Assembly: GCF_001598295.1 (NCBI RefSeq)
Contig: NZ_BCYR01000001.1
Coordinates: 620,001-684,000, forward strand
Direction of reading: 5' to 3'
Source of the DNA: Klebsiella ornithinolytica NBRC 105727 = ATCC 31898
Lineage (GTDB): Bacteria; Pseudomonadota; Gammaproteobacteria; Enterobacterales; Enterobacteriaceae
DNA: 64,000 nucleotides
Shown: positions 1-10,267 of the stretch, piece after piece
How the letters are laid out: each line of letters begins with the position of its first letter
How positions within the stretch are numbered: position 1 is the stretch's first letter
The notes under the pieces: model-generated
What the model was told of the DNA's origin: nothing
The model's database searches: none
The model's input: only the letters and a program-made list of their open reading frames with translations
Made by a program: the position numbers and the translations under genes

Positions 1-974
1 TCAAACAGCTGATTCACATCGGTGACATAATCCGGTAGCTGGTCAGCGCGGACGGTATACGGGTGCACCACCAGACGCTGGCGATGCGCCTCTTTCACCA
101 TCTCGTTGAGCGCAACCTGACCCGGCCTGGCATTCGCCGCCACCAGCATATGGTAGTCCGGACCAATTCCGTCGGCATATTGTGCAATCTGCGTCATCGC
201 GCCGGGCTTAAACATCCAGTCATAGCTGTAGTTAACCCATTTGCCATCCGCCTGGCGTTGCCGGGTTTCATTCCAGTCGGTGTAAGCGATCAGCTGCACC
301 AGCTTCAGGTCCATCCCCATCTTCGGCTCCAGCTCATGCTTAATCCGCTTGAGCTCGTTAGCATCAAAGCACTGCAGATAGATCTTATCCTGCTTGCGGG
401 TGTACCCGTATTTCTTCAGCACCTGCAGGACGCTGACGGCGATATCCTTGCCTTCCTGATGGTGGAACCACGGCGCCTTAATTTCCGGGTAGATTCCGAT
501 ATTTTTCCCCGTTGAATGGTTCAGCCCCTGAACAAACTCAATCTCCTCTTCAAAAGTATGAATGCGGAAGTCTGATTTCCCCATCGGGAAGCGGCCAGGG
601 AAGGTCTGTATATTCTTGCCGTCCTTCGGCTCAAACCCTTCGCTGAACCGCAGTGATTTTATCTCCGCGAGGGTAAAGTCGATGGCGTAGAAGCGCCCAT
701 CCTGCCGTGCGCGCTGCGGGAAACGCTCCGCGACGTCGGTCACCCGATCGAGATAGTGGTCATGGAGCACCACCAGCCGATCGTCTTTGGTCATGACCAG
801 GTCCTGCTCAAGATAATCGGCGCCCTGAGCGTAGGCCATCGCTTTTGCCGGCAGCGTATGCTCCGGTAGATAGCCGCTGGCGCCGCGGTGGGCGATGACC
901 AGCTTATCCGCCGCAGAGGCGGAGAAGCTCAGAAGTAAAATCGCCGTCATTAACGTTGTGGCTACCGTTTTCAT
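1..974 (-). CDS. glpQ: Periplasmic glycerophosphodiester phosphodiesterase GlpQ (3' end off window)
   Basis: GlpQ hydrolyses glycerophosphodiesters in the periplasm to glycerol-3-phosphate and an alcohol; GlpT then imports the product. The frame opens with a signal peptide (MKTVATT, hydrophobic stretch, ending SASA-A) and runs straight into the family motif VIAHRGASGYLPEHT, with the catalytic HRG/E signature, followed by LEQDLVMTKDD. About 324 residues are present. The E. coli protein has 358, so roughly 30 C-terminal residues lie beyond base 1. Two in-frame ATGs exist (980 and 974). I chose 974 because AAGGA lies 6 bases before it and abuts the other. It starts 9 bases after the glpT stop, so it is the second gene of glpTQ. 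Confidence 0.96.
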   Translation of the reverse strand, partial: MKTVATTLMTAILLLSFSASAADKLVIAHRGASGYLPEHTLPAKAMAYAQGADYLEQDLVMTKDDRLVVLHDHYLDRVTDVAERFPQRARQDGRFYAIDFTLAEIKSLRFSEGFEPKDGKNIQTFPGRFPMGKSDFRIHTFEEEIEFVQGLNHSTGKNIGIYPEIKAPWFHHQEGKDIAVSVLQVLKKYGYTRKQDKIYLQCFDANELKRIKHELEPKMGMDLKLVQLIAYTDWNETRQRQADGKWVNYSYDWMFKPGAMTQIAQYADGIGPDYHMLVAANARPGQVALNEMVKEAHRQRLVVHPYTVRADQLPDYVTDVNQLF

Positions 975-983
975 GCGCATTCC

Positions 984-2330
984 TTAAGCCTGTTTCAGTT
1001 GTTGGTGATGGCGTTTTTCGCCAATCATCACCACCACCAGCAGCAGAACCGCCAGCACGCTGCCGCCGATCATCACCATGAAACCGCCGTCCCAACCGAA
1101 GAAGTCAACGGTATAGCCTACGATCGCGCTGGCGGCAACGGAACCGCCCAGGTAGCCAAACAAACCGGTAAAACCGGCGGCAGTGCCAGCCGCTTTTTTC
1201 GGCGCCAGTTCCAGGGCATGCAGGCCAATCAGCATCACCGGGCCATAGATCAGGAAGCCAATCACAATCATACAGGTCATATCGATACCCGGATTACCCG
1301 GCGGGTTGAGCCAGTAGACCACGGTCGCAATCGTCACCAGCGTCATAAAGAAGACGCCGGTGGCTCCGCGATTACCCCTGAACACCTTATCGGACATCCA
1401 GCCGCAAATCAGCGTGCCTGGAATCCCCGCATACTCATATAAGAAGTAGGCCCAGGAGGATTTATCCAGCGCAAAGTGCTTCACTTCTTTCAGGTAGGTT
1501 GGCGACCAGTCGAGAATGCCGTAACGCAGCAGATAGACAAAGACGTTCGCCACGGCGATATACCACAGCAGCTTGTTCGGCAGGATATACTGCTTAAAGA
1601 TCTGGCTGGCGGTCAGCTCCTGTTCATGCTCTTCGCTGTAATCATCAGGATAGTCATTTTTATACTCTTCAATTGGCGGCAGGCCGCAGGACTGTGGCGT
1701 ATCGCGCATCATCGCGAAGGCAAACACCGCCAGCAGAATCGCGCCGAATGCCGGCATATACAGCGCCGCGTGCCAGTCGTTAAACCAGGCCATCCCCAGC
1801 AGGAACAGCAGCGGTGGGATCCCGCCTCCCACGTTATGCGCGCAGTTCCACACCGAGACAATGCCGCCGCGTTCTTTCTGCGACCACCAGTGCACCATCG
1901 TCCGCCCGCACGGCGGCCAGCCCATCCCCTGGAACCAGCCGCAGAGGAACAGCAGCACGAACATCACCATAATGCTGGAGGTCGCCCAGGGCACAAACCC
2001 CATCACCAGCATCACCAGCGCAGCCAGGATCAGCCCCGCGGGCAGAAAAATGCGCGGATTCGAGCGATCCGAAACCGACCCCATGATGAATTTCGAAAAT
2101 CCATAGGCAATCGAAATACCGGAGAGGGCGAAACCCAGATCGCCGCGGGAAAAACCTTGCTCCACCAGATAGGGCATAGCCAGAGCAAAGTTCTTACGCA
2201 CCAGATAGTAAGCAGCGTATCCAAAGAAAATACCGATGAAAATTTGCCAGCGCAGTCGACGGTACAGCGGATCGATTTCCGCCGCGGGCAAACGCGCTTT
2301 GTGTGGCGCAGGTTTAAAAATAGTTAACAT
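984..2330 (-). CDS. glpT: Glycerol-3-phosphate/phosphate antiporter GlpT
   Basis: This major facilitator superfamily antiporter exchanges external glycerol-3-phosphate for internal phosphate across the inner membrane. It also carries fosfomycin into enterobacteria (family knowledge). The 448-residue product is near-identical in pattern to E. coli Glp[17 protein letters not shown] at the N-terminus, twelve hydrophobic segments, the substrate-site Arg in RRLRWQIF and the [15 protein letters not shown] segment. A perfect GGAGG lies 6 bases before the ATG at 2330, which rejects an in-frame extension of six residues upstream. It heads the glpTQ operon and is divergent from glpABC. Confidence 0.98.
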   Translation of the reverse strand: MLTIFKPAPHKARLPAAEIDPLYRRLRWQIFIGIFFGYAAYYLVRKNFALAMPYLVEQGFSRGDLGFALSGISIAYGFSKFIMGSVSDRSNPRIFLPAGLILAALVMLVMGFVPWATSSIMVMFVLLFLCGWFQGMGWPPCGRTMVHWWSQKERGGIVSVWNCAHNVGGGIPPLLFLLGMAWFNDWHAALYMPAFGAILLAVFAFAMMRDTPQSCGLPPIEEYKNDYPDDYSEEHEQELTASQIFKQYILPNKLLWYIAVANVFVYLLRYGILDWSPTYLKEVKHFALDKSSWAYFLYEYAGIPGTLICGWMSDKVFRGNRGATGVFFMTLVTIATVVYWLNPPGNPGIDMTCMIVIGFLIYGPVMLIGLHALELAPKKAAGTAAGFTGLFGYLGGSVAASAIVGYTVDFFGWDGGFMVMIGGSVLAVLLLVVVMIGEKRHHQQLKQA

Positions 2331-2437
2331 AGCAGCCTCCGTGGCCATCTCTTCTCTACTGACAGCGATAAGAAAAATCTAATCTAATCACCCACTTCTG
2401 ATGAGGCGGGATGGTAGGCAAAGCTGGCCCTGGATAC

Positions 2438-2453
2438 TGTGAAACATCGCACG
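2438..2453. promoter_or_regulatory. CRP-like site
   Basis: TGTGA, six bases, then GCACG. This matches the TGTGA-N6-TCACA consensus at 8 of 10 core positions. It lies nearer glpT than the second site and is consistent with catabolite activation of glpTQ. Pattern match only. Confidence 0.5.
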
Positions 2454-2487
2454 CTTTGTTACAAAAATATGACAAAACATTCCATTA

Positions 2488-2503
2488 TGAGCATGAAATC
2501 ACA
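2488..2503. promoter_or_regulatory. CRP-like site
   Basis: TGAGC, six bases, then a perfect TCACA half-site; 8 of 10 core positions. Its centre is 50 bases from the other candidate. It lies about 100 bases before the glpA start. Pattern match only. Confidence 0.5.
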
Positions 2504-2529
2504 TAAACCCGCTCGAATAACGCGCGAAT

Positions 2530-2548
2530 ATGCTCGAAATCAAACAAT
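2530..2548. promoter_or_regulatory. GlpR operator-like palindrome
   Basis: ATGCTCGAAATCAAACAAT matches the GlpR operator pattern (ATGTTCG - centre - CGAACAT type) at about 16 of 19 positions. It lies 54 bases before the glpA start, where a repressor could block the glpABC promoter. GlpR operators usually occur several times per control region; others here are too degenerate for me to call. Confidence 0.5.
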
Positions 2549-2601
2549 ACGTACTGTTTGTATGGCTAAATGGCGTAAAACGAAAGCAGAGGGACAGGAA
2601 G

Positions 2602-4224
2602 ATGGCCGAAACCCGTGAATGCGATGTTATTATCATCGGCGGCGGCGCCACCGGCGCAGGGATTGCGCGGGACTGCGCGCTCCGCGGGCTGCAGGTAACG
2701 CTGCTGGAACGTCACGATATTGCCACCGGAGCAACCGGCCGTAATCACGGTCTGCTGCACAGCGGCGCCCGCTATGCCGTCACCGATAGTGAATCGGCCC
2801 GCGAGTGCATCACTGAGAACCGGATTCTGCGCCGCATCGCCCGTCACTGCGTTGAACCGACCGGTGGACTCTTCATTACTCTTCCCGAGGACGATCTGGC
2901 CTGGCAACGAACCTTTATCAACGCCTGTCAGCAGGCGGGGATCGAAACCCGGCCGCTGTCGCCAGCAGAGGCGCTGCGCCTTGAACCCACCGTCAATCCG
3001 GCCCTGCTTGGCGCCGTACAGGTCCCCGATGGCACCATCGATCCGTTTCGCCTGACGGCGGCCAATATGCTCGACGCCCGGGAGCATGGCGCGACCATTC
3101 TGACCGGTTGCGAAATGACCGGGCTCATCCGCCGTGGAGAACGCGTTTGCGGGGTCGAGTTTTATGATCATCAGCATCGTGAGAGACGTACGCTACACGC
3201 CGGGGTTGTGGTCAATGCTGCCGGGATCTGGGGACAGCGGATCGCGGAATATGCCGATCTGCGCATCGCCATGTTCCCGGCCAAGGGATCGCTGCTGATC
3301 CTCGACCATCGTATCAACCGACAGGTCATCAACCGCTGCCGTAAACCTGCCGATGCCGATATTCTGGTGCCCGGCGATACCATTTCGCTGATTGGCACGA
3401 CGTCGGAACATATCCCTTACGACGAAATTGATGACAACCGGGTCACAACGGCCGAAGTCGACACGCTGCTGCGGGAGGGGGAAAAGCTGGCTCCGGTACT
3501 TGGGCGTACTCGAGTGCTGCGCGCCTATTCCGGCGTGCGCCCACTGGTGGCCAGCGATGATGATCCCAGCGGACGCAGCGTCAGCCGCGGTATCGTTCTG
3601 CTCGACCACGCCAAACGCGATGGCATGGAGGGCTTTATCACCATTACCGGCGGTAAGCTAATGACCTACCGTTTGATGGCAGAGTGGGCCACGGATGCGG
3701 TGTGCCGTAAGCTGGGCAACAGCGTCCCCTGCTCTACTGCCGACACTCCGCTCCCGGGCTCAACGGAGTCCCCCGAAGCCACGGTAAAAAAAATCATCTC
3801 GCTACCCGCGCCGCTGCGCGGTTCCGCCCTCTATCGCCACGGCGACCGCACGCCTGCCTGGCTGGGCGATACCCGCCAGCATCGCAGCTTGATTTGTGAA
3901 TGCGAGATGGTGACCGCCGGAGAAGTGCAGTACGCGGTGGAAAACTTAGCGGTTAACAGCCTGCTCGATCTACGCCGCCGCACGCGCATCGGCATGGGCA
4001 CCTGTCAGGGAGAGCTGTGCGCCTGCCGGGCGGCCGGGCTTCTGCAACGGTTTAACATCACCACTCCCGCCCAGTCGCTGACCCAGCTTTCTGATTTTTT
4101 AAACGAACGCTGGAAAGGCGTGCAGCCCATTGCCTGGGGCGATGCGCTCAGGGAAAGTGAATTCACCCGCTGGGTCTACCTCGGACTGTGCGGGCTGCAA
4201 AAGGAGTCTCAGGATGAAATTTGA
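2602..4224 (+). CDS. glpA: Anaerobic glycerol-3-phosphate dehydrogenase subunit A
   Basis: GlpA is the catalytic FAD subunit of the GlpABC complex. It oxidises sn-glycerol-3-phosphate to dihydroxyacetone phosphate when fumarate or nitrate is the final acceptor. The 540-residue product opens with an FAD Rossmann motif ([11 protein letters not shown], Gly13-Gly18) and ends with a BFD-like iron-sulfur domain whose ligands are visible as C432xC434 and C468-x4-C473. The start at 2602 is chosen because AGAGGGA precedes it by 7 bases and E. coli GlpA begins at the equivalent point; the frame is open 24 codons further upstream. The last 11 bases overlap glpB. Confidence 0.98.
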   Translation: MAETRECDVIIIGGGATGAGIARDCALRGLQVTLLERHDIATGATGRNHGLLHSGARYAVTDSESARECITENRILRRIARHCVEPTGGLFITLPEDDLAWQRTFINACQQAGIETRPLSPAEALRLEPTVNPALLGAVQVPDGTIDPFRLTAANMLDAREHGATILTGCEMTGLIRRGERVCGVEFYDHQHRERRTLHAGVVVNAAGIWGQRIAEYADLRIAMFPAKGSLLILDHRINRQVINRCRKPADADILVPGDTISLIGTTSEHIPYDEIDDNRVTTAEVDTLLREGEKLAPVLGRTRVLRAYSGVRPLVASDDDPSGRSVSRGIVLLDHAKRDGMEGFITITGGKLMTYRLMAEWATDAVCRKLGNSVPCSTADTPLPGSTESPEATVKKIISLPAPLRGSALYRHGDRTPAWLGDTRQHRSLICECEMVTAGEVQYAVENLAVNSLLDLRRRTRIGMGTCQGELCACRAAGLLQRFNITTPAQSLTQLSDFLNERWKGVQPIAWGDALRESEFTRWVYLGLCGLQKESQDEI

Positions 4225-5473
4225 TAGCGTGATTATCGGCGGTGGCCTCGCGGGCCTGCTCTGCGGGCTAACGCTTAATCAGTTCGGCCTGCGCTGCGTC
4301 ATCGTCAGTCGGGGTCAAAGCGCGCTGCACTTTTCCTCCGCTTCGCTGGATCTGCTCTGCGCCCTTCCCGACGGGGAACGCGTCAGCGATGTGGCTCACG
4401 GGATAGACCGCCTGGCAGAACAGCTTCCCGAACATCCCTACGCGATGCTGGGCGCCGAACGGGTGATGGCGTACGCCGCGCAAACCGAGGCGCTGCTGGC
4501 TATCAACGGGATCGCGATGCGCGGCGCGGCCAGCCAGCCGCATGAACGCGTTACGCCGCTGGGCACCCTGCGCCCGACATGGCTTTCGCCGCTGGAAGTT
4601 CCCGTGGCGCCACTGTCCGCACGCAGCGTTGGCGTGGTGGGTATCGGCGGCTTCGCCGACTTCCAGCCGCATCTGGCCGCCGCCTCGCTCACCCGGCAGG
4701 GAGTGAAGGCGACGGCCAGCGAGATAGACTTACCGATACTGGATGTTCTGCGGGATAACCCGAGCGAATTTCGCGCGGTGAATATCGCCAGAATGCTCGA
4801 CGAAGAGTGTCATTGGCCCGCGCTCCTCGCCGCGTTACGTCCGCTGGCGCTGGCGCACGACCTGCTGATCATGCCCGCCTGTTTCGGTCTGAATGACGCC
4901 GGGCTGTATCGCTGGCTACAGGAACAGCTACCCTGCCCGCTGCGCCTGCTGCCGACGCTGCCGCCTTCGGTTCCCGGCATACGCCTGCATAACCAGCTTC
5001 AGCGTCGTTTTATTCGGACCGGAGGTACCTGGCTGGCTGGCGATGAAGTCACGCGGATCGGCCATCAGGAGGGGAAAGTCAACCAAGTCTGGACCCGGCA
5101 GCACGGCGATGTTCCGCTGCGTCCCCGTTTTGCCGTTCTGGCCAGCGGCAGTTTCTTCAGTAATGGATTGATCGCCGATAAAGCGCGCGTTCGGGAACCC
5201 ATTCTCGGCCTCGACCTTCAGCAGACCACTCCGCGTGAGAACTGGTATCAGCGCGATTTCTTTGCTTCGCAACCCTGGCAACGCTTCGGCCTGAAAACGG
5301 ATACGATGCTGCGCCCGCTGCTCGACGGCCAGCCGCTGGGCAACCTGTTCGCCATCGGTTCGCTACTCGGCGGTTTTGATGCCATCCAGCTTGGATGCGG
5401 CGGCGGCGTTTGCGCGGTCACCGCGCTGCACGTCGCGAAACAGATTCATGACCTTGCCGGAGGCACGCGATGA
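4214..5473 (+). CDS. glpB: Anaerobic glycerol-3-phosphate dehydrogenase subunit B
   Basis: GlpB is the second flavin-binding subunit of the complex, transferring electrons from GlpA towards the membrane subunit. The product is 419 residues, exactly the E. coli length, with an N-terminal dinucleotide motif [11 protein letters not shown]. The ATG at 4214 follows AGGAG/CAGG and lies inside the end of glpA, so translation is probably coupled. The frame runs open further upstream, but that reading has no matching family N-terminus. The stop overlaps the glpC start as ATGA. Confidence 0.97.
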   Translation: MKFDSVIIGGGLAGLLCGLTLNQFGLRCVIVSRGQSALHFSSASLDLLCALPDGERVSDVAHGIDRLAEQLPEHPYAMLGAERVMAYAAQTEALLAINGIAMRGAASQPHERVTPLGTLRPTWLSPLEVPVAPLSARSVGVVGIGGFADFQPHLAAASLTRQGVKATASEIDLPILDVLRDNPSEFRAVNIARMLDEECHWPALLAALRPLALAHDLLIMPACFGLNDAGLYRWLQEQLPCPLRLLPTLPPSVPGIRLHNQLQRRFIRTGGTWLAGDEVTRIGHQEGKVNQVWTRQHGDVPLRPRFAVLASGSFFSNGLIADKARVREPILGLDLQQTTPRENWYQRDFFASQPWQRFGLKTDTMLRPLLDGQPLGNLFAIGSLLGGFDAIQLGCGGGVCAVTALHVAKQIHDLAGGTR

Positions 5474-6648
5474 ACGATACCCGCTTTGAGAGCTGCATTA
5501 AATGTACCGTTTGTACGACCAGCTGCCCGGTCAGCCGGGTTAATCCCCGCTATCCGGGCCCGAAACAGGCGGGCCCCGACGGTGAGCGCCTGCGGCTGAA
5601 AGATGGGGCGCTGTACGACGAAGCCTTAAAATATTGTATTAACTGCAAGCGCTGTGAAGTCGCCTGTCCCTCTGATGTAAAAATTGGCGATATTATCCAA
5701 AGGGCACGGGCGCAGTACAGCCAGCAAAAACCCACGCTGCGCGATGCTATCCTCAGCCATACCGACCTGATGGGCACCCTCTCCACGCCGTTTGCCCCGC
5801 TGGTCAACGCCGCAACGGGGCTCAAACCGGTGCGCCGCCTGCTCGATGCGACGCTAAAGATTGACCACCGCCGGACGCTGCCGAAATATGGTTTCGGCAC
5901 TTTTCGCCGCGCTTACCGCCAGCAGGCGGACCGCCAGGCGCAGTTCAGTGAACAGGTCGCTTTTTTTCACGGCTGTTACGTCAACTACAACCATCCGCAG
6001 CTTGGCCACGACCTTATCCGCGTGCTGAATGCGATGGGCACCGGCGTACAGCTGTTAAGTAAAGAAAAATGCTGCGGCGTGCCGCTTATCGCCAACGGCT
6101 TTTTTGCCAAAGCCCGCCGCCAGGCGCAGAGCAACGTCGCCGCCATGCGAGAGACTCCGCTGCCGGTCATTGCCACCTCATCAACCTGCACGTTTACCCT
6201 GCGCGACGAATACCCGCATCTGCTGGATGTCGATAATCAGGACCTTCGCGACCGGATTGAACTGGCAACTCGCTGGATCTGGCGCCAGCTTGATGCCGGG
6301 CGTACCCTGCCGCTTCGGCCGCTGCCGCTGAAGGTGGTTTATCACACGCCGTGTCATATGGAGAAGATGGGCTGGTCGCTGTATACCCTCGAACTGCTGC
6401 GGCTGATCCCGGGTTTACAGCTGGAAGTGCTGGATTCACAGTGCTGCGGCATCGCCGGTACCTACGGGTTTAAATCGGAAAACTACCCCTCTTCGCAGGC
6501 CATCGGCGCACCGCTGTTCCGGCAAATTGAGGAGAGCGGCGCCGACCTGGCGATCACCGATTGCGAAACCTGCAAATGGCAAATCGAGATGTCCACCAGC
6601 AAACGCTGTGAACATCCCATCACTCTGCTGGCGCAGGCGCTGGCCTGA
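5470..6648 (+). CDS. glpC: Anaerobic glycerol-3-phosphate dehydrogenase subunit C
   Basis: GlpC anchors the GlpAB dimer to the membrane and passes electrons to menaquinone. The 392-residue product shows two ferredoxin-type 4Fe-4S motifs near the N-terminus (C9, C12, C15, C19 and C56, C59, C62, C66). It also has the two CCG motifs of the heterodisulfide-reductase family (C201-C202 and C325-C326). It overlaps glpB by four bases and ends the operon. Two REP units follow before the convergent rhmA. Its need for menaquinone ties it functionally to the men cluster at 13.8-20.8 kb. Confidence 0.98.
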   Translation: MNDTRFESCIKCTVCTTSCPVSRVNPRYPGPKQAGPDGERLRLKDGALYDEALKYCINCKRCEVACPSDVKIGDIIQRARAQYSQQKPTLRDAILSHTDLMGTLSTPFAPLVNAATGLKPVRRLLDATLKIDHRRTLPKYGFGTFRRAYRQQADRQAQFSEQVAFFHGCYVNYNHPQLGHDLIRVLNAMGTGVQLLSKEKCCGVPLIANGFFAKARRQAQSNVAAMRETPLPVIATSSTCTFTLRDEYPHLLDVDNQDLRDRIELATRWIWRQLDAGRTLPLRPLPLKVVYHTPCHMEKMGWSLYTLELLRLIPGLQLEVLDSQCCGIAGTYGFKSENYPSSQAIGAPLFRQIEESGADLAITDCETCKWQIEMSTSKRCEHPITLLAQALA

Positions 6649-6720
6649 CATCGGCGCCAGAAACCAGTAAAACCAATGCGGCTGATGACAAACCGGGTTT
6701 GAATACGGAGCCCGGGTTTG

Positions 6721-6754
6721 TGCCGGGTGGCGGCTAACGCCTGACCCGGCCTAC
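6721..6754 (+). repeat. REP unit (first of an inverted pair)
   Basis: A GCCGGGTGGCGGC...GCCTGACCCGGCCTAC palindrome of the enterobacterial REP type. It lies between the convergent ends of glpC and rhmA, the usual place for REPs, where they can protect the 3' end of mRNA or bind gyrase, Pol I or IHF (family knowledge). Confidence 0.8.
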
Positions 6755-6821
6755 TGGTGCTGGCGGATTCAGAACGGGAATTGCCCCGGATGACTCCCCC
6801 CCTGATACCCATACAGACCCC

Positions 6822-6854
6822 GTAGGCCCGGTAAGGCGCAGCCGCCACCGGGCA
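6822..6854 (-). repeat. REP unit (second, inverted)
   Basis: Begins GTAGGCCCGGTAAGGCGC and ends GCCACCGGGCA, the reverse orientation of the unit at 6721. The two are about 67 bases apart and form a BIME-like pair. An additional small palindrome (CAAACCGGGTTTG) lies just before the first unit. Confidence 0.8.
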
Positions 6855-6888
6855 ATTCCTCAAGAGCGCGTTTTGTCAGTAGTCTTAA

Positions 6889-7692
6889 CTAATAGCTCCC
6901 CTTTCCTTCCGCCGGTTCGGCGACCGGTCTGAACATCGCCAGCCGTGTATCCAGCGCCCGGGTATAGAGGTTGGTATCGACGCCAACGGCGACAAAATTT
7001 GCCCCCCACGCCAGCGCGTTGTGCGCCATTTCCGGGTCAACGGCGAGGAAACCCGCGGCTTTCCCCGCCGCGCGAATGCGGCGGATACTCTGTTCAATGA
7101 TGCGCTGCACTTCCGGATGGCCGGCGTTGTCCGGGTAGCCCAGCGAAGCCGATAAATCAGCCGGGCCGATAAAGACGCCGTCAATACCCTCCACTTCGAG
7201 GATGGCATCCAGGTTGTCGAGAGCGGTTTTGCTCTCTACCTGAATCAGCAGGCACAGCTCATCATTGGCCAGCGCCATATAGTTTTCCACCCGTCCCCAG
7301 CGTGCGGCGCGGGCCACCCCGGCCCCGACGCCGCGGGTGCCCAGCGGCGGATAGCGGGTCGCCGAGACTATCTCCCGCGCCTGTTCGGCGGTATCGACCA
7401 TCGGGATCAGCAGCGTTCTGGCGCCAATATCCAGCACCTGCTTAATCAGGCTGCGATTGCCCTCCACCGGGCGAATCACCGGCTGGCTGGCATAGGGTGC
7501 GATGGCCTGCAGCTGATGATAAAGGTCCTGGATGGTATTGGGCGCATGTTCGCCGTCAATCAGCAGCCAGTCGTAACCCGAGGTGGCGGCAATCTCAGCC
7601 ATATACGAAGAGGTCGAGCTCAGCCACAGGCCAATCTGCGCTTCTCCTTGCAATAATCCCGCTTTAAATGGGTTCGATAAAATTGCGTTCAT
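6889..7692 (-). CDS. rhmA: 2-keto-3-deoxy-L-rhamnonate aldolase RhmA
   Basis: RhmA is a metal-dependent class II aldolase of the HpcH/HpaI family that splits 2-keto-3-deoxy-L-rhamnonate into pyruvate and L-lactaldehyde. The 267-residue product equals E. coli YfaU in length and shows the catalytic His49 in [10 protein letters not shown]. Family metal ligands are expected near residues 153 ([10 protein letters not shown]) and 179 ([12 protein letters not shown]), and both motifs are present. It is the last gene of rhmDTA and starts 14 bases after the transporter ends. Confidence 0.96.
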   Translation of the reverse strand: MNAILSNPFKAGLLQGEAQIGLWLSSTSSYMAEIAATSGYDWLLIDGEHAPNTIQDLYHQLQAIAPYASQPVIRPVEGNRSLIKQVLDIGARTLLIPMVDTAEQAREIVSATRYPPLGTRGVGAGVARAARWGRVENYMALANDELCLLIQVESKTALDNLDAILEVEGIDGVFIGPADLSASLGYPDNAGHPEVQRIIEQSIRRIRAAGKAAGFLAVDPEMAHNALAWGANFVAVGVDTNLYTRALDTRLAMFRPVAEPAEGKGSY

Positions 7693-7706
7693 AGTTCTCC
7701 CTTACA

Positions 7707-8996
7707 TTAATGCTGTACGCTGCCAGCCTGTGGCACCGTGCGATTCACGCGCAGTGAAAAGATAATAACCACCCCGACAATCGCCACGCAGGCGAGCGTC
7801 AACAATCCGGCAGAATTATTGCCGAACATCGTTTCGGCCTGAACCCGAATGATGGGGGCCAGAAACCCACCGATGGCGCCAAACAGGTTGACGAAACCAA
7901 TACCCGCGGCCAGCGCCGTGCCGGACAATAGCTGCGTCGGCATGGTCCAGAAGACCGGCTGCACGGCAATGACGCCGACGGCGGCGACGCACAGCGCGAT
8001 AATGGCCAGCACCGGCGACACCAGCCCGGAGACCGCGATGCCAATGGCCGCCGCCAGCAGGGTGAATGCCGCAATATTACGCCGCTCGCCGGTGCGATCG
8101 GAGTACCGTGGAATCAGCCAGGTCCCGAACAGCGCCGCCACCCACGGGATGGCGGTCACCACCGAGGCCACGAACCCGACTTTGGTGCCCAGCAGCGCGG
8201 CAACCTGGGTCGGCAGAAAGAAAATCAGACCGTAAACCGCCACCTGAATAGTCAGGTAGATAATGGCCAGTTGCCAGACGCGACCGTTGCGCAGCGCATC
8301 GGACAACCGCGAGGTGACCTTTTTCTGCTCTTCTCTGGCCAGCTCGCTAATTAACGCCTGCTTTTCGACAGAAGTCAGGAAACGCGCATTTTGCGGCGTA
8401 TCATCGAGCCAGAAGAAGGTGAAGAATCCCGCGCCGACGGCCAGCAGCCCTTCAATGATAAACATCCAGAACCAGCCGGGATGTCCCATAAAACCGTGCA
8501 TTTCCAGCAGGGCGCCGGATAGCGGTGAACCGAGGGTCAGCGCCAGCGGCGCGCCCATATAAAACAGCCCCATAATGCTGGCGCGGTTCTGCTGGGGAAA
8601 CCACTGAGAGGTCAGGTAGATCATCCCCGGGAAGAAGCCCGCTTCGGCGGCGCCAAGCAGAGTGCGCACCAGCAGAAATTTCGCTTCCGTATCCGCCCAT
8701 GCCATCGCCGCGGAAAGAATGCCCCACAGCAAGGTGGTGCAGCCAATCCATTTTCTGGCGCCGAATTTGCGCATCAGCAGGTTGGCCGGCACCCCGAGAA
8801 AGGCATACACCACAAAGAAAATCCCTGCCCCCAGCGCATAGGCTTCGTTGCTGAGACCGGTATCCAGCTGGTAGGTCTCCTTGGCAAAGCCGATATTCGA
8901 GCGGTCAAGAAACGCCAGCACATACAACGCCAGCATAAAGGGGATCAAACGGGCGCGGTTTTTCTTCACCACGCTCTCAAGCAAGGTGTTGCTCAT
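7707..8996 (-). CDS. rhmT: L-rhamnonate transporter (MFS, ACS family)
   Basis: This is a predicted inner-membrane proton symporter of the anion:cation symporter branch of the major facilitator superfamily. It is thought to import L-rhamnonate, mostly from genetic context. The 429-residue product has twelve hydrophobic segments and the ALYVLAFLDRSNIGFAK start typical of the family; length equals E. coli YfaV. I set the start at 8996 because GAGGAT precedes it at suitable spacing; an upstream in-frame extension of 15 residues has no homologous look. It lies between the dehydratase and aldolase genes of the same pathway. Confidence 0.93.
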   Translation of the reverse strand: MSNTLLESVVKKNRARLIPFMLALYVLAFLDRSNIGFAKETYQLDTGLSNEAYALGAGIFFVVYAFLGVPANLLMRKFGARKWIGCTTLLWGILSAAMAWADTEAKFLLVRTLLGAAEAGFFPGMIYLTSQWFPQQNRASIMGLFYMGAPLALTLGSPLSGALLEMHGFMGHPGWFWMFIIEGLLAVGAGFFTFFWLDDTPQNARFLTSVEKQALISELAREEQKKVTSRLSDALRNGRVWQLAIIYLTIQVAVYGLIFFLPTQVAALLGTKVGFVASVVTAIPWVAALFGTWLIPRYSDRTGERRNIAAFTLLAAAIGIAVSGLVSPVLAIIALCVAAVGVIAVQPVFWTMPTQLLSGTALAAGIGFVNLFGAIGGFLAPIIRVQAETMFGNNSAGLLTLACVAIVGVVIIFSLRVNRTVPQAGSVQH

Positions 8997-9048
8997 CGTA
9001 ATATCCTCAACATGGGGCCGCACATCAGCGCGGTGCGGCACGACGGGA

Positions 9049-10254
9049 TCAGTGGCTGTAAGGGCGTTTCAGGTTGCAGTCGCGGTTCAGCTCGACGCCG
9101 AAGCCCGGTTTATCCAGCACGGTTTTATGAATGCGACCTTTCACAGGTACCGGCTCGTCAACCAGAATCGGATCAAACTGCGGACGCATCGTTGAGCAGT
9201 CCGGGCTGGTCATCAGGAACTCGCTGAACGGCGTGTTGGTAAAGGTAATGACCGCATGGTGCGAATAGACCGATGAGCCGTGCGGAACCACCAGCTGGCC
9301 GCGCGATTTGGCGATCGCCGCAATCTCCACCAGGGTGGTCAGGCCGCCGCACCAACCCACGTCAGGCTGCATAATATCGATGCCGGTTTCCGACAACGTG
9401 CGGAAGGATTGCAGCGTGCCGTGGTGCTCGCCGCTGGTGACCATCATTCCGGCTGGCGCATTGCGTTTAAGCTCGCGATAGCCTTCATACTGCTGCGGCG
9501 GCAGGCACTCTTCGATCCACTTGAGGTTATAGGGCGCGCAGGCGTGGGCCAGTTTAGTGGCGTAGTTAACGTCCTGGCTCATCCAGCAATCCAGCATCAG
9601 CCAGAAGTCCGGCCCGCATTTTTCACGCATATCGGCCACCATGGCGGCATCTTTGCGGATCCCCGCATCGCCATCGTGCGGCCCCCAGTGGGTCGGCATT
9701 TTGCCGCCAATAAAGCCCATCTCTTTCGCCAGGTCCGGACGTGCCCCGGTGGCGTAGAACTGAATTTCATCGCGCACCGCGCCACCCAGCAGTTTGTAAA
9801 CCGGCAGTCCAACCACTTTGCCAAACAGATCCCACAGCGCCAGGTCGATACAGGAGAGGGTATTCATCACCAGGCCGCCGGAGCCGGAGTAGTACAGGGT
9901 GGCGTTGAGCATCTGGTCATGGATCAGTTTGATATCGCTGACGCACTTGCCTTCGATAAAGCGGCTCAGGTGCTTTTCGACGATAAAGCAGCCCATCTCA
10001 CCGGCGGTCGACACCGCAAAGCCGGTCTGTCCGTTTTCGGCTTCGACTTCCACAATCAGCGTGCCGAGAACGTTGATGCCAAACGACTGACGGGACTGTT
10101 CATACTGTGGATATTTGCTCATCGGCGTGGCGATATGATCGTCAATCCAGTGGTTTGCCCCCTGGTCATGATAATCGCCGCCGCCAGCGCCTTTCTCTGC
10201 GGTAGCTCCGCCGATAAACCAGGCGCGGACGTGTTTAATTTTCGGTAGGGTCAT
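9049..10254 (-). CDS. rhmD: L-rhamnonate dehydratase RhmD
   Basis: RhmD is an enolase-superfamily enzyme that dehydrates L-rhamnonate to 2-keto-3-deoxy-L-rhamnonate using Mg2+. The 401-residue product matches the E. coli protein in length. It shows the metal-ligand strands ([25 protein letters not shown]) and the late catalytic His segment ([14 protein letters not shown]). The start at 10254 follows AAGGAG by 6 bases; the 39-codon open stretch upstream runs into rhmR and is not part of the protein. First structural gene after the regulator. Confidence 0.96.
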   Translation of the reverse strand: MTLPKIKHVRAWFIGGATAEKGAGGGDYHDQGANHWIDDHIATPMSKYPQYEQSRQSFGINVLGTLIVEVEAENGQTGFAVSTAGEMGCFIVEKHLSRFIEGKCVSDIKLIHDQMLNATLYYSGSGGLVMNTLSCIDLALWDLFGKVVGLPVYKLLGGAVRDEIQFYATGARPDLAKEMGFIGGKMPTHWGPHDGDAGIRKDAAMVADMREKCGPDFWLMLDCWMSQDVNYATKLAHACAPYNLKWIEECLPPQQYEGYRELKRNAPAGMMVTSGEHHGTLQSFRTLSETGIDIMQPDVGWCGGLTTLVEIAAIAKSRGQLVVPHGSSVYSHHAVITFTNTPFSEFLMTSPDCSTMRPQFDPILVDEPVPVKGRIHKTVLDKPGFGVELNRDCNLKRPYSH

Positions 10255-10267
10255 GATCTTCTCCTTA

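Larger units (their letters stand above)
2331..2601. promoter_or_regulatory. Divergent glpTQ / glpABC control region
   Basis: The 271 bases between the glpT and glpA starts drive both operons outward. They contain two CRP-like sites and at least one good GlpR-operator match, listed separately. This fits the known regulation of these operons: GlpR repression relieved by glycerol-3-phosphate, and CRP-cAMP activation. I did not assign -10/-35 elements with confidence. Confidence 0.8.

Noticed and set aside
6689-6720. Palindrome CAAACCGGGTTTG and following CCCGGGTTTG as a glpC terminator
   Set aside because: There is no T-run and the stem is short; more likely part of the REP-associated intergenic sequence.
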